A stretch of 24,046 nt of DNA, taken from an uncultured Collinsella sp. (GTDB lineage Bacteria; Actinomycetota; Coriobacteriia; Coriobacteriales; Coriobacteriaceae). A model generated the notes under the pieces. That model saw nothing but the letters and a program-made list of their open reading frames with translations. It did no database searches and had not been told where the DNA came from. Position numbers and translations under genes: made by a program. The stretch lies in contig CATYJU010000031.1 in NCBI GenBank assembly GCA_958407995.1, positions 1-24,046 of the forward strand, written 5' to 3'. Below are positions 15,076 through 22,594 of this stretch, piece after piece; the first letter of the stretch is position 1; the number at the start of each line of letters is the position of its first letter.

Positions 15076-16470
15076 TTACTTCTTGCTCTCGGGCAAGACC
15101 AGATCCACGGCAGCGTCCTTGGCAGCATCGATATGCTGAGCCACGACCGGCGTCTGCGGAAGGATCAGGTTAAGGACAATGGCCATGATGGCGGTGGGGG
15201 TTACGGCATTGGAGCCGATGACGGTGGACACCCAGGCGGGCATACCCTCGCCGGCAAGGCAACCGCTGGCCATCCAGATACCCAGGCCAAAGACGACGGA
15301 GGTGCCGACAATAGTGGTAGTGCGCTGCGTGAGGCCCTCGCGGGTGAACATGCGCACGCCGTTCATGGTGATGGTGCCAAAGACGCCGACGGTCGCGCCG
15401 CCGATGACGGGCTGCGGGATAGCGGAAAGGACGGCAGAAAGCTGCGGGAACAGGCCGGCGATGGCAAAGACGGCCGCGATGATCACAAAGACCCACTTGT
15501 TGACGACCTTGTTGGAGCAGATGATGCCCACATTCTGGCCAAGGGCGCTGGTGGGAAGACCGCCCAGCAGGCCGCCGACCATAGAGGTGAGGCCCTGGGA
15601 CACGATAGCGCCGGAGAGCTCACGCTCGGTGGGCATACGGTCGATGGAGCCCAGGCAGGCGGCGGAGACGTCACCGATAACCTGAATAGCAACCATGGGG
15701 AACACGACGGCGAGGGTAATGCAGACCTCGGGATCAAACTCGAGCGCGTAGGGCATGAGCTTGGGAAGGGCGAAGACCTGAGCGGTGGCGACGCTGGAGA
15801 AGTCGATCATGCCAAAGGGGATGGAGACGATCATGCCAACGATCATGCCAAAGAACACGGATCCCAGCTTGAGCGTGCCCTTGCCAAAGTTGGCGAGCGC
15901 AAAGACCACGGCGAAGGTGATAAGAGCGACGCACCAGGCCTGCGGGGTGCCCCACAGCGGCGTACCCATACCGCCGGCCATATACTTGACGGCCGTGGGA
16001 TAGAGAGAGACGCCAATGGAGAAGATGACCGTACCGGTCACGACGGGTGGGAACAGCCACTTGATCTTGCTGTAGGCCAGACCAAAGAGGACCGCGACGG
16101 CGCCGCCGACGATCTCGCCACCCAGCAGCGCACCAAAGCTAAAGCCCGAGGCACCCATGGCCTGCAGGGCCGGCAGGAACGCGAACGAAACGCCCATGAC
16201 GATGGGCAGGCCGCCGCCGATGCGACGGAAGGGAGCGAAGGCCTGAAGGGCCGTATCGATCGCCGAAAGAATGAGCGCGACCTGGATGATGTCGGTGCTC
16301 TGCTGGCTATTAAAGCCGTAGACGCCGGCCATGATGACCGCCGGGGTAATGATGCCGGCAAACGATGCCAGTACGTGCTGAAGGGCACACGGGATCATTT
16401 CCTTAACGGGAGGCATGCCTTCGCGAGTGAACAGGGCTTCAGTGCCGTTCGTAACCGTCTCCTGGGTCAT
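15076..16470 (-). CDS. NCS2 family purine (xanthine/uric acid) permease
   Basis: A 464-aa polytopic membrane protein of the nucleobase-cation symporter-2 family, with the usual length and about 12-14 hydrophobic segments from residue 30 to 445. The family marker SALGQNVGIICSNKV carries the QNxG substrate-site motif, and VIAIQ-like VAIQVIGDVSA marks the preceding TM8-type helix. The N-terminal ALQHVLASFAGIITPAVI is also typical. The closest known members are the E. coli purine transporters of the YgfU/XanQ/YgfO group, which carry xanthine or urate with protons. It is the first gene of the purine operon, transcribed from a divergent promoter region, and it would supply the pathway's substrate. 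Which purine it prefers cannot be told from the sequence. The ATG is preceded by GGTGG and, further off, GAGGA. Confidence 0.92.
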   Translation of the reverse strand: MTQETVTNGTEALFTREGMPPVKEMIPCALQHVLASFAGIITPAVIMAGVYGFNSQQSTDIIQVALILSAIDTALQAFAPFRRIGGGLPIVMGVSFAFLPALQAMGASGFSFGALLGGEIVGGAVAVLFGLAYSKIKWLFPPVVTGTVIFSIGVSLYPTAVKYMAGGMGTPLWGTPQAWCVALITFAVVFALANFGKGTLKLGSVFFGMIVGMIVSIPFGMIDFSSVATAQVFALPKLMPYALEFDPEVCITLAVVFPMVAIQVIGDVSAACLGSIDRMPTERELSGAIVSQGLTSMVGGLLGGLPTSALGQNVGIICSNKVVNKWVFVIIAAVFAIAGLFPQLSAVLSAIPQPVIGGATVGVFGTITMNGVRMFTREGLTQRTTTIVGTSVVFGLGIWMASGCLAGEGMPAWVSTVIGSNAVTPTAIMAIVLNLILPQTPVVAQHIDAAKDAAVDLVLPESKK

Positions 16471-16557
16471 TTGACCACCAATCCTCGAAGTAGTTGTTTT
16501 CGCATCTAACGCTCTATTGTGACGCAGTGCGGGGTTGAGGTTGTGCCTTCATTGCAT

Positions 16558-16586
16558 ATCGTATTAAAGATGATTCTCATTCTCAA
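16558..16586 (-). promoter_or_regulatory. Candidate promoter of the purine operon with a Fur-like box
   Basis: On the minus strand TTGAGA (16581-16586), a 17-bp spacer and TACGAT (16558-16563) form a plausible sigma-70-type promoter, placing transcription start near 16551, about 80 nt before the permease ATG. The reverse complement of 16569-16584 (GAGAATGAGAATCATC) matches 13 of 16 positions of the classical Fur box GATAATGATAATCATT and lies across the -35 and spacer. Iron or another metal could therefore regulate this Fe-S- and Mo-rich operon. Confidence 0.42.
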
Positions 16587-16681
16587 TAATAATTTTTTGT
16601 TATCAGACTATTCTTCAGCTGAATTAACGCATTTCCGCAGGTCATGAAAGTGTCTGGTCAAAATAACATCTAACTTTTCTT

Positions 16682-16710
16682 TTGGTCAACCGTTTACCGC
16701 CAAATATCTA
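16682..16710 (+). promoter_or_regulatory. Candidate promoter of regulator copy 2 with TGGTCAA repeats
   Basis: TTGGTC (16682-16687), a 17-bp spacer and TATCTA (16705-16710) form a plausible promoter about 105 bp before the GTG start. The heptamer TGGTCAA covers the -35 (16683-16689). It occurs again at 16655-16661, 28 bp upstream, and inverted as TTGACCA at 16471-16477 beside the permease start codon. These are candidate binding sites for the adjacent PAS/HTH regulator. Confidence 0.35.
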
Positions 16711-16822
16711 CCGCTCATCTGTATTACGCAATGTACCTGCGGATATACGAGATGATGGGCAGCGTGTTACCATGAGAAAAAATTGTTATGAACATTTCCG
16801 ATTTCACTCAAAGGAGTTGCCC

Positions 16823-17479
16823 GTGAACGAGACCGTACGCCGCTTTTTGCCGATGGTCGATTTTCTGGAGCAGATACTCGGCAAAAACAGTGAAATCGTG
16901 CTGCACGATTTCTCGGATCCCGACCACGCCATCGTCGATATTCGCAACGGCATCGTGAGCGGCCGCAAGGTCGGCGGCCCCGCCACCGATCTGGCGCTTA
17001 AGATCATGCACGACCCCAAGTATCGCGACCTGCCGTTTATTACGGGCTACGAGGGGCGCGGTGCCGGCGGCAAGACGTTGGAGTCAGCGACGTACTTTAT
17101 CCGCGAGAATGACGAGATCGTCGGTATGCTCTGCGTCAACACCGACCTTTCCACAGTACGCTCCATCAACGCCATGGCGCAGCAGCTCATGGCGTGCTTC
17201 GACGCAGCGCCGACGCGCACGGAGCCCGCCCCTATCGAGGTCGAAAGCCTTTCGGAGTCCACACAGGAGCTCATCGACCGCAGCATTGCCGAGTTGCTGA
17301 GCGCGCGCGGGCTGGATGTAGCGTCGCTTGGTCAGAGCGACCGCGTGGACGTCATTCGCCACCTCAACGGCAACGGGGTGTTCATGCTCAAGGGCGCCGT
17401 GGCCTGCGCCGCCACCGCGCTGGGCATCTCGGAGCCCAGCGTCTACCGCTACCTGCAAAAAGTTCGCAAGGAGGGCTAA
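16823..17479 (+). CDS. PAS_6/HTH_22 (YheO/DauR-like) transcriptional regulator, copy 2
   Basis: A 218-aa cytoplasmic regulator, paralogous to the one at 1670-2323. The PAS_6 part has IVLHDFSDPDHAIVDI, NGIVSGRKVGG and SATYFIRENDEIVGMLCVN. The C-terminal HTH_22 part runs from DRVDVIRHLNGNGVFMLKGA to GISEPSVYRYLQKV. A longer open frame reaches back to 16682, but AAAGGAG six bases before the GTG at 16823 and the match in length to the paralogue favour the GTG start. It is divergent from the permease operon and so probably controls it, by analogy with DauR-type regulators that sense amino acids or related small molecules. The recognition helix differs from copy 1, which suggests different operators. 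It ends 45 bp before a terminator. Confidence 0.88.
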   Translation: MNETVRRFLPMVDFLEQILGKNSEIVLHDFSDPDHAIVDIRNGIVSGRKVGGPATDLALKIMHDPKYRDLPFITGYEGRGAGGKTLESATYFIRENDEIVGMLCVNTDLSTVRSINAMAQQLMACFDAAPTRTEPAPIEVESLSESTQELIDRSIAELLSARGLDVASLGQSDRVDVIRHLNGNGVFMLKGAVACAATALGISEPSVYRYLQKVRKEG

Positions 17480-17524
17480 CGAGCAAAATGGAGCGCGGCT
17501 CCACAAGCGACCCGTCACTTGACA

Positions 17525-17560
17525 AAAGACCCTGCAGCTCGCACGCGCTGCAGGGTCTTT
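17525..17560. terminator. Bidirectional terminator between regulator 2 and ridA
   Basis: A 14-bp perfect stem (AAAGACCCTGCAGC 17525-17538, complement 17547-17560) with an 8-nt loop, followed by T-rich sequence on the plus strand (TCTTTTTG) and on the minus strand (TCTTTTG). It can end the plus-strand regulator transcript and the convergent minus-strand ridA transcript. Confidence 0.88.
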
Positions 17561-17591
17561 TTGCATGTCATGTTTAGTTGTGGCCAACGCC

Positions 17592-17969
17592 TTAGAGAGC
17601 GGCGACGACCTCGATCTCGACCAGACCGCCAGCCGGAAGGGCGGCAACCTGGAAGGCGCTGCGCGCGGGGAACGGAGCCTCGAACTTGGAGGCGTAGATC
17701 TCGTTCACGGCAGCGAAGTCGGCGATGTCGGCCAGGTAGACCGTGGTCTTGACGACATCGGCAAAGGTGGCGCCGGCAGCGGTCAGCAAGGCCTCGACGT
17801 TGGCGAGGGACTGCTTGGCCTGGGCCTCGACGCCCTCGGGCATCTTGCCGGTCGCGGGATCGATGCCCAGCTGGCCGGACAGGAACACCATGTTGCCGGC
17901 CTGGATACCGGGGGAATACGGGCCGATGGCTGCGGGTGCGTTATCGGAAGACACGACGGTCTTGCTCAT
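17592..17969 (-). CDS. ridA: RidA family enamine/imine deaminase
   Basis: A 125-aa protein of the YjgF/YER057c/UK114 family, the usual length. The signature region PARSAFQVAALPAGGLVEIE contains the substrate-binding arginine R103 and the glutamate E120; AAIGPYSPGI at 14-22 is another family marker. The protein acts as a cytoplasmic trimer, hydrolysing 2-aminoacrylate and related enamines to keto acids and ammonia. The start at 17969 is chosen over an ATG at 18044 because AAGGAG precedes it and the protein then begins MSKTVVSSD as expected. It is a single gene with its own promoter, ending at a shared terminator. DpaL in this window makes 2-aminoacrylate, so RidA here is likely protective for the purine module, though it is also a general housekeeping gene. 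Confidence 0.95.
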   Translation of the reverse strand: MSKTVVSSDNAPAAIGPYSPGIQAGNMVFLSGQLGIDPATGKMPEGVEAQAKQSLANVEALLTAAGATFADVVKTTVYLADIADFAAVNEIYASKFEAPFPARSAFQVAALPAGGLVEIEVVAAL

Positions 17970-18058
17970 GTTTATCTCCTTACGATCAGTTGAGAAAGCG
18001 TGAGCGCGGCGTTCACACCGGGAGGCACAGTTCGGTCTGAACACCGCGCTTGATTGGG

Positions 18059-18087
18059 ATGGTACTCAAGGTTTCCGCGTAATGCAA
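18059..18087 (-). promoter_or_regulatory. Candidate ridA promoter
   Basis: On the minus strand TTGCAT (18082-18087), a 17-bp spacer and TACCAT (18059-18064), giving an untranslated leader of about 80 nt before the ridA ATG. I see no repeat or structured element in the rest of the 17970-18288 spacer apart from the -10 box of the U32 gene. Confidence 0.45.
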
Positions 18088-18250
18088 GATTATTATCACG
18101 CTGCGAGAATATTTTATCGCCCAACGGCGCGTACGGGCCGATGAGCGGCGTGACTGGCGACCTGCCTGAAAACTGATCCCTTTTCCCGAGAGGCTGCTGA
18201 AGACTTTGTCCTGCTTAGGCTGTGGGCATCGTCCACCGCAACGGCACCAC

Positions 18251-18256
18251 TATACT
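18251..18256 (+). promoter_or_regulatory. Candidate -10 box of the U32 / RluA operon
   Basis: TATACT lies 33 bp upstream of the ATG at 18289. No clear -35 hexamer is visible at the usual distance (18228-18233 reads ATCGTC). Confidence 0.3.
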
Positions 18257-18288
18257 TTTGAGTATCTGAGCATTTTGAAAGGCAGGAT

Positions 18289-20784
18289 ATGACCGCAACC
18301 GCCAGCCGAACCACCAACCGCAGGCCCGAGCTTTTGGCCCCCGCCGGAGGCCCGGAGCCCTTTGCCGCCGCGCTCGCCGCCGGGGCAGACGCCATCTACT
18401 GCGGTATGGGCAGCTTCAACGCCCGCCGCAAGGCAACGAACTTTACCGACGAGGCCTTTGAGCAGGCCTGCCGCGCCGCGCATCTAGCCGGCTCGCGCGT
18501 CTACGTCACGGTCAACATCGTCATCAAGCAGTCCGAGATGAGCGATGCACTGCAACTCATCCATCGCTGCTCCACGCTGGGCGCCGACGCCTTCATCATC
18601 CAGGACTGGGGCCTGTTCTTTGAGGTCAAGCGCACCATGCCCGGCATCGAGACACACATCTCGACCCAGGCGAACATCCATGACGACCGCGGAACCATCT
18701 GGTGCCGTGAGCAGGGCGCCGACCGCGTGACCCTCTCGCGCGAGCTTTCCATCGACGAGATTGCCACCATTCACGACGCTGCGCCCGATGTTGACCTTGA
18801 GGTCTTTAGCCACGGCGCCATCTGCTTTTGCTACTCGGGTCTATGCCTGCTGTCGAGCTTTGCCATGGCGGGCCGCTCGGCCAATCGCGGCATGTGCGCT
18901 CAGCCTTGTCGCCTGCCTTACGAACTAATCGACGAGAACGGTCGCGCGCTCTCCCCCGCCGGTCGCGAGCGCGCGCTGTGCCCACGCGACACCAACACTT
19001 CGCAGCTTGTTCGCCGTCTGTATGACGCCGGCGCCGCATCGCTCAAGCTCGAGGGCCGCATGAAGGCGCCTGATTACGTGTATTCCATCGTCGACGTGTA
19101 TCGTCATCAGATTGATGACATGCTTGCCGATGTTTCGACCTCTAAGGATGAGGATGCCGCCCGCCAGCGCCAGCTCAAGCGCTGCTTTAACCGCGACTTT
19201 ACGCACGCCTATCAGGACGGTACCTCGGGCGACGAGATGATGAGCTACGAGCGCTCCAACAACCGCGGCCAGATCGTGGGCACGGTGCTGGGCAGCCGTC
19301 TGGCCAACCGCGATGTGCGCGGGCTCAAGCCCGACGACCGCCGTCGCCGCGCTGCCATCGCCCGCATTGAGTTGTTTGAGCCCGTTGGCAAGGGCGACCT
19401 GCTGGAGCTTCGCCATGACGATGAGTTCGACCAGTTCCTGACCACCATCGCCGCCGATGATGCCGCCGCGGGCGACATCATCGAGTGCCGCGTGCCCCGC
19501 AGCATGCCCGAGGGCTGCCGCGTGCGCGTGATTCGAAGTCAGCGCGCCATTGACGCCGCCGGCGCCGCGCTCAAGCGCGATGTGCTGCGCCGCCGCGCCG
19601 TGGATGTTACCGTCGTAGCGCGTCTGGGCGAGCCGTTTACCGTTACGCTCACCTGCTGCGACGATCCTTCGCTTACGGCCACGGCCACGGGCTTTACCGT
19701 CGAGGCTGCCAAGACCCGCGCCGTCGAGGCATCCGATCTGGTTGAGCACGTCGGGCGCATGGGCTCCTCTCCCTTTGAGGCCGCAAGCTTTGACGTTTCG
19801 CTCGACGCCGGCTGCGGTATGGGCTTTTCCGCCGTGCACAAGGTGCGCGCCGCCGCTTGTAAGGCGCTGGAAGAGGTCATTCTGGCACCGTACGAGGAGC
19901 GCGCGAAAACGCTCGAGCTGCCGGCGATTGCAACCAGTGATTCCCGTCCCGCGCCCGAGCACTACCGCGATGAGCCGCAGATCTGTGCCACCGTCACCTC
20001 GCTCGAGGCCGCCGAGGCAGTGCGGGCGGAGGGTGCAACGCGCATCTACATGACCACCGACGCGCTCGATGCGGCCGAGCTCTCCCCCGCCGATGCATTT
20101 GAGCAGGGCATCGTACCCGTGCTCGACGAGGTCTGCCGCGCCGTTGACCACGTACGTGTCGACCCGTGGGTTGTTGCCGGCGCCACGGTCGCTATTGGCA
20201 ACATCTCTGAGCTTGCCCTGGCCGCCCAGGTTGGCGCCACGGCCGAGATTCGCTCTTGCCTGCCGGTGCACAACACGCCCTGCATGGAGGCGCTTGCCGA
20301 GCGCGGAGCCGGTGCGTTTTGGCTCTCGCCCGAGATCACACTCGACGAGATTGTCTCGCTCGGCGCCGCCGCGCCCGCGGCTCTGGGCATCACCGTCTTT
20401 GGCCGCCCGCGCGTCATGACAAGCGAGCATTGCATTCTGCAGGTTGCCAACGGCTGTATCCACGATTGTGCCAACTGCCGCCTGCGTGCCCGCAAGCTCT
20501 CGCTCAAGAATATCGACGGCAAGATCATGCCGGTGCGTACCGACATCCACGGCCGCTCACGCCTGTACGACGCCTACCCCATCGACCTCACGCCGCAGGT
20601 ACCGCAGTTGCTCGACGCCGGCGTCCGTCGTCTTATGGTCGACGGAACCCTGCTCGAGGCCGATGAGATTGGCCGTGCCGTCGCTCGCGTCCGTCGCGCC
20701 GTCGAGGCGGCTCAAGCCGGCCGCAAGCCCGCCGCCCGCCTGCGCGGCGCCACCTCGGGCTGCATGTTTGTGGGAATTAGCTAA
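18289..20784 (+). CDS. U32 peptidase-family protein (probable Fe-S RNA hydroxylation enzyme)
   Basis: An 831-aa member of the U32 family with the DUF3656-type collagenase-like C-terminal extension. The N-terminal ELLAPAGGPEPF and ADAIYCGMGSFNAR open the TIM-barrel-like domain. The PROSITE U32 pattern E-x-F-x2-G-[SA]-[LIVM]-C-x4-G-x-C-x-[LIVM]-S is matched exactly from E171, with cysteines 179 and 186. C203 and C207 (MCAQPCR) complete the likely iron-sulfur ligand set. Despite the name, studied members (RlhA, TrhP) hydroxylate 23S rRNA or tRNA using prephenate-derived chemistry rather than cleaving collagen. The long form with DUF3656 resembles RlhA most, but the exact target is not decidable here. 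AGGCAGGA precedes the ATG. The next gene, a pseudouridine synthase, starts 15 bp downstream, supporting an RNA-modification unit. Confidence 0.92.
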   Translation: MTATASRTTNRRPELLAPAGGPEPFAAALAAGADAIYCGMGSFNARRKATNFTDEAFEQACRAAHLAGSRVYVTVNIVIKQSEMSDALQLIHRCSTLGADAFIIQDWGLFFEVKRTMPGIETHISTQANIHDDRGTIWCREQGADRVTLSRELSIDEIATIHDAAPDVDLEVFSHGAICFCYSGLCLLSSFAMAGRSANRGMCAQPCRLPYELIDENGRALSPAGRERALCPRDTNTSQLVRRLYDAGAASLKLEGRMKAPDYVYSIVDVYRHQIDDMLADVSTSKDEDAARQRQLKRCFNRDFTHAYQDGTSGDEMMSYERSNNRGQIVGTVLGSRLANRDVRGLKPDDRRRRAAIARIELFEPVGKGDLLELRHDDEFDQFLTTIAADDAAAGDIIECRVPRSMPEGCRVRVIRSQRAIDAAGAALKRDVLRRRAVDVTVVARLGEPFTVTLTCCDDPSLTATATGFTVEAAKTRAVEASDLVEHVGRMGSSPFEAASFDVSLDAGCGMGFSAVHKVRAAACKALEEVILAPYEERAKTLELPAIATSDSRPAPEHYRDEPQICATVTSLEAAEAVRAEGATRIYMTTDALDAAELSPADAFEQGIVPVLDEVCRAVDHVRVDPWVVAGATVAIGNISELALAAQVGATAEIRSCLPVHNTPCMEALAERGAGAFWLSPEITLDEIVSLGAAAPAALGITVFGRPRVMTSEHCILQVANGCIHDCANCRLRARKLSLKNIDGKIMPVRTDIHGRSRLYDAYPIDLTPQVPQLLDAGVRRLMVDGTLLEADEIGRAVARVRRAVEAAQAGRKPAARLRGATSGCMFVGIS

Positions 20785-20799
20785 CCGAAAGGCTTACAC

Positions 20800-21459
20800 G
20801 TGAACGAAGAACCTCAAGTCCTCTACTGCGACGCCTGGCTCATGGCCATCGACAAGCCCGCTGGCATGATCGTCCACGGTGACGGCACCGGCGAGCGCAC
20901 ACTTACCGACTACGCTAGCGACCTTTTGTTGGCGATGGGCGACGGCTTTGCCGCGACTGACATGCAGCCGCTCAACCGCCTGGACCGCAACACCACCGGC
21001 GTGGTGTTGTTCTCGCTCGACAAGCAGACGCAACCCGCTTTTGACCAGATGATCATCGACCACGCATTCGAAAAGCACTACCTGGCGCTCGCCGAGGGCA
21101 AAATCGACTGGAACGAAAAGCTCATCGACAAGCCCATCGCCCGCGACCGCCACGATAGCCGCAAGATGCGCGTTGGCGCCAGCGGCAAGCCGTCTCAGAC
21201 GCGCGTCAAGGTACTCAAGCGTCTTAAGAGCCGCCGTGGCCTGCCCACGCGCTCGTATATTGATGTCGAGCTGCTCACCGGCCGCAAGCATCAGATTCGC
21301 GTGCACCTGGCCAGCGAGCGTCATCCCCTGGTTGGCGACGACCTGTACGGAACGCCGCGCCCCTGCGGCCTGATGCTCCACGCCCACAGCGTGTCCTTCA
21401 CGCATCCCGTAACCGGCGAGCACATCCACATCGAAGCCCCCTGCCCCTGGGAGCCCTAA
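20800..21459 (+). CDS. RluA family pseudouridine synthase
   Basis: A 219-aa enzyme that would isomerise uridine to pseudouridine in rRNA or tRNA. The catalytic motif NRLDRNTTGVV holds the nucleophile D62; the RluA-type ELLTGRKHQIRVHLA and GDDLYG follow. No S4 domain is present, so it is the short form of the family (about 220 aa). The start is GTG at 20800, with CGAAAGG eight bases upstream. It lies 15 bp after the U32 gene and is probably co-transcribed. Which of the RluA-like specificities (RluA, RluC, RluD, TruC) applies cannot be told from sequence alone. The transcript may end at the hairpin at 21762-21798, after three tandem repeats. Confidence 0.92.
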   Translation: MNEEPQVLYCDAWLMAIDKPAGMIVHGDGTGERTLTDYASDLLLAMGDGFAATDMQPLNRLDRNTTGVVLFSLDKQTQPAFDQMIIDHAFEKHYLALAEGKIDWNEKLIDKPIARDRHDSRKMRVGASGKPSQTRVKVLKRLKSRRGLPTRSYIDVELLTGRKHQIRVHLASERHPLVGDDLYGTPRPCGLMLHAHSVSFTHPVTGEHIHIEAPCPWEP

Positions 21460-21528
21460 AACCTGCCAAAAAGGGACAGGCACCTTTGTGGTGGCTTTGT
21501 CGCAATGGCTCAGCCGCGGTCCCAAAAC

Positions 21529-21745
21529 GTCTCGATCTGTAACAGTTAGAGCTCATTTTCCGGCCTATCTGTTACAGATCGAGACATTCGAATCCCCCTT
21601 AAGGGAAAATCTCAATCTGTAACAGTAACTCGGCAAAATCAAGCTCAGATGTTACAGATTGAGACAAAGGGACGGCGCGGTTCGGAAGTATCTCAATCTG
21701 TAACACCTGGCCCACTTTTAACGGTCTAGTTGTTACAGACTTAGA
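21529..21745. repeat. Three tandem 80-bp hairpin repeats with a compensatory change
   Basis: Copy 1: left arm 21529-21545 (GTCTCGATCTGTAACAG) and its exact 17-bp complement at 21569-21585. Copy 2: left arm 21610-21624 (TCTCAATCTGTAACA) and complement 21650-21664, 15 bp perfect. Copy 3: left arm 21691-21705, identical to copy 2, and right arm 21731-21745 with two mismatches. Left arms are 80 and 81 bp apart. The G-C pair in copy 1 is an A-T pair in copy 2, so pairing is kept while sequence changes. Loops of 23-25 nt are not conserved. This fills most of the 385-bp RluA-DeoR spacer. Confidence 0.85.
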
Positions 21746-21761
21746 CAAACCGGTAGACAAC

Positions 21762-21798
21762 AAAAGCTGCAACGCCCGTGATGGACGTTGCCGCTTTT
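21762..21798. terminator. Bidirectional terminator between RluA and DeoR genes
   Basis: AAAAGC-t-GCAACG (21762-21774) pairs with CGTTGC-c-GCTTTT (21786-21798), leaving an 11-nt loop. The A- and T-runs at the stem base allow function for both the plus-strand U32-RluA transcript and the minus-strand Gfo/Idh-DeoR transcript, whose last stop is at 21845. Confidence 0.8.
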
Positions 21799-21844
21799 CT
21801 ATTGAGAAAACTAAATGGTTTTGGCCTTAGCCCGTCCCCTGCTG

Positions 21845-22591
21845 TTAGACCGTGATGACGTTGTCCATTGCCCGGTACTTGGCAGGGACATCGCCTGCGG
21901 TAATAATCGTTGCGTCACGGAAGTCCGCGAACTTGACGGGCGCCACCATGCCAAATTTACTGGCGTCCGAGATTACGAAGCGCTTGGCCGTATGGCGCAT
22001 CGAGATACGCTTTACTTGTGCCTCCTCGATATCGGGCGTCGTAAAGCCCTGCTCGGCGGCAATGCCGTTAGAACCCCAAAAGCCGCAGTTAAAGTTGTAG
22101 CGGTCTAGGGTTGCCAGAGCATCGGGGCCAACGAGCGCCTCGGTCTCGGGTTTAAGCTCGCCGCCCAGCACCACGGTGCGCATGCCGCGCACAGCGAGAT
22201 GCTGAGCATGGAGCACGGAATCAGTCACATAGGTGACCGATTCGAGATGCGGAAGATGCTCGATGAGTCTGAGCGTTGTCGAACCCGAATCGATGTACAC
22301 AAAGCTCTCGGGCTCCACGAGCGCCGCGGCGCGGGCGCAGATACGCTCCTTGTCGTCGTTATGGAGATCACTGCGCTCACTGATCGTTAGGTCGCGCGTC
22401 ACGTGCGCGCGCTCAAGACTTGTCGCGCCACCGTGCACCTTGGCGATGCGGTGCGCTCGGTCGAGCGTCTGTAGGTCGCGTCGAATGGTAGAGGCCGTCA
22501 CGCCCAGGGCATCGGCAAGCTCGGGCACCGTTACCGAGCCAGCCTGCTGCACCATCGACACGATCGTATTGAGCCTATCTTCCGCAAGCAT
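21845..22591 (-). CDS. DeoR/GlpR family transcriptional regulator
   Basis: A 248-aa regulator. The N-terminal HTH is SVTVPELADALGVTASTIRR (19-38), followed by KVHGGA at about 51-56, typical of DeoR. The C-terminal sugar-phosphate sensor domain has DSGSTTLRL (101-109), GGELKPETEALVG, and the late DASKFG motif. Members usually repress sugar or polyol genes and are released by a phosphorylated sugar. It starts 3 bp after the oxidoreductase stop, and its ribosome-binding site GAGGAGGAG lies inside the end of that gene, so the two are translationally coupled. It probably controls its own operon through the repeats at 23771-23858. The inducer is unknown. Confidence 0.93.
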   Translation of the reverse strand: MLAEDRLNTIVSMVQQAGSVTVPELADALGVTASTIRRDLQTLDRAHRIAKVHGGATSLERAHVTRDLTISERSDLHNDDKERICARAAALVEPESFVYIDSGSTTLRLIEHLPHLESVTYVTDSVLHAQHLAVRGMRTVVLGGELKPETEALVGPDALATLDRYNFNCGFWGSNGIAAEQGFTTPDIEEAQVKRISMRHTAKRFVISDASKFGMVAPVKFADFRDATIITAGDVPAKYRAMDNVITV

Positions 22592-22594
22592 CGC

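Noticed and set aside
16471..16550. Purine riboswitch in the permease leader
   Set aside because: No purine-aptamer three-way junction or conserved loop sequences are visible in the roughly 80-nt leader.
21466..21490. Short hairpin AAAGG/CCTTT just after the RluA gene as a terminator
   Set aside because: Only five base pairs with an 8-nt loop and no T-run. The hairpin at 21762-21798 is a far better terminator.
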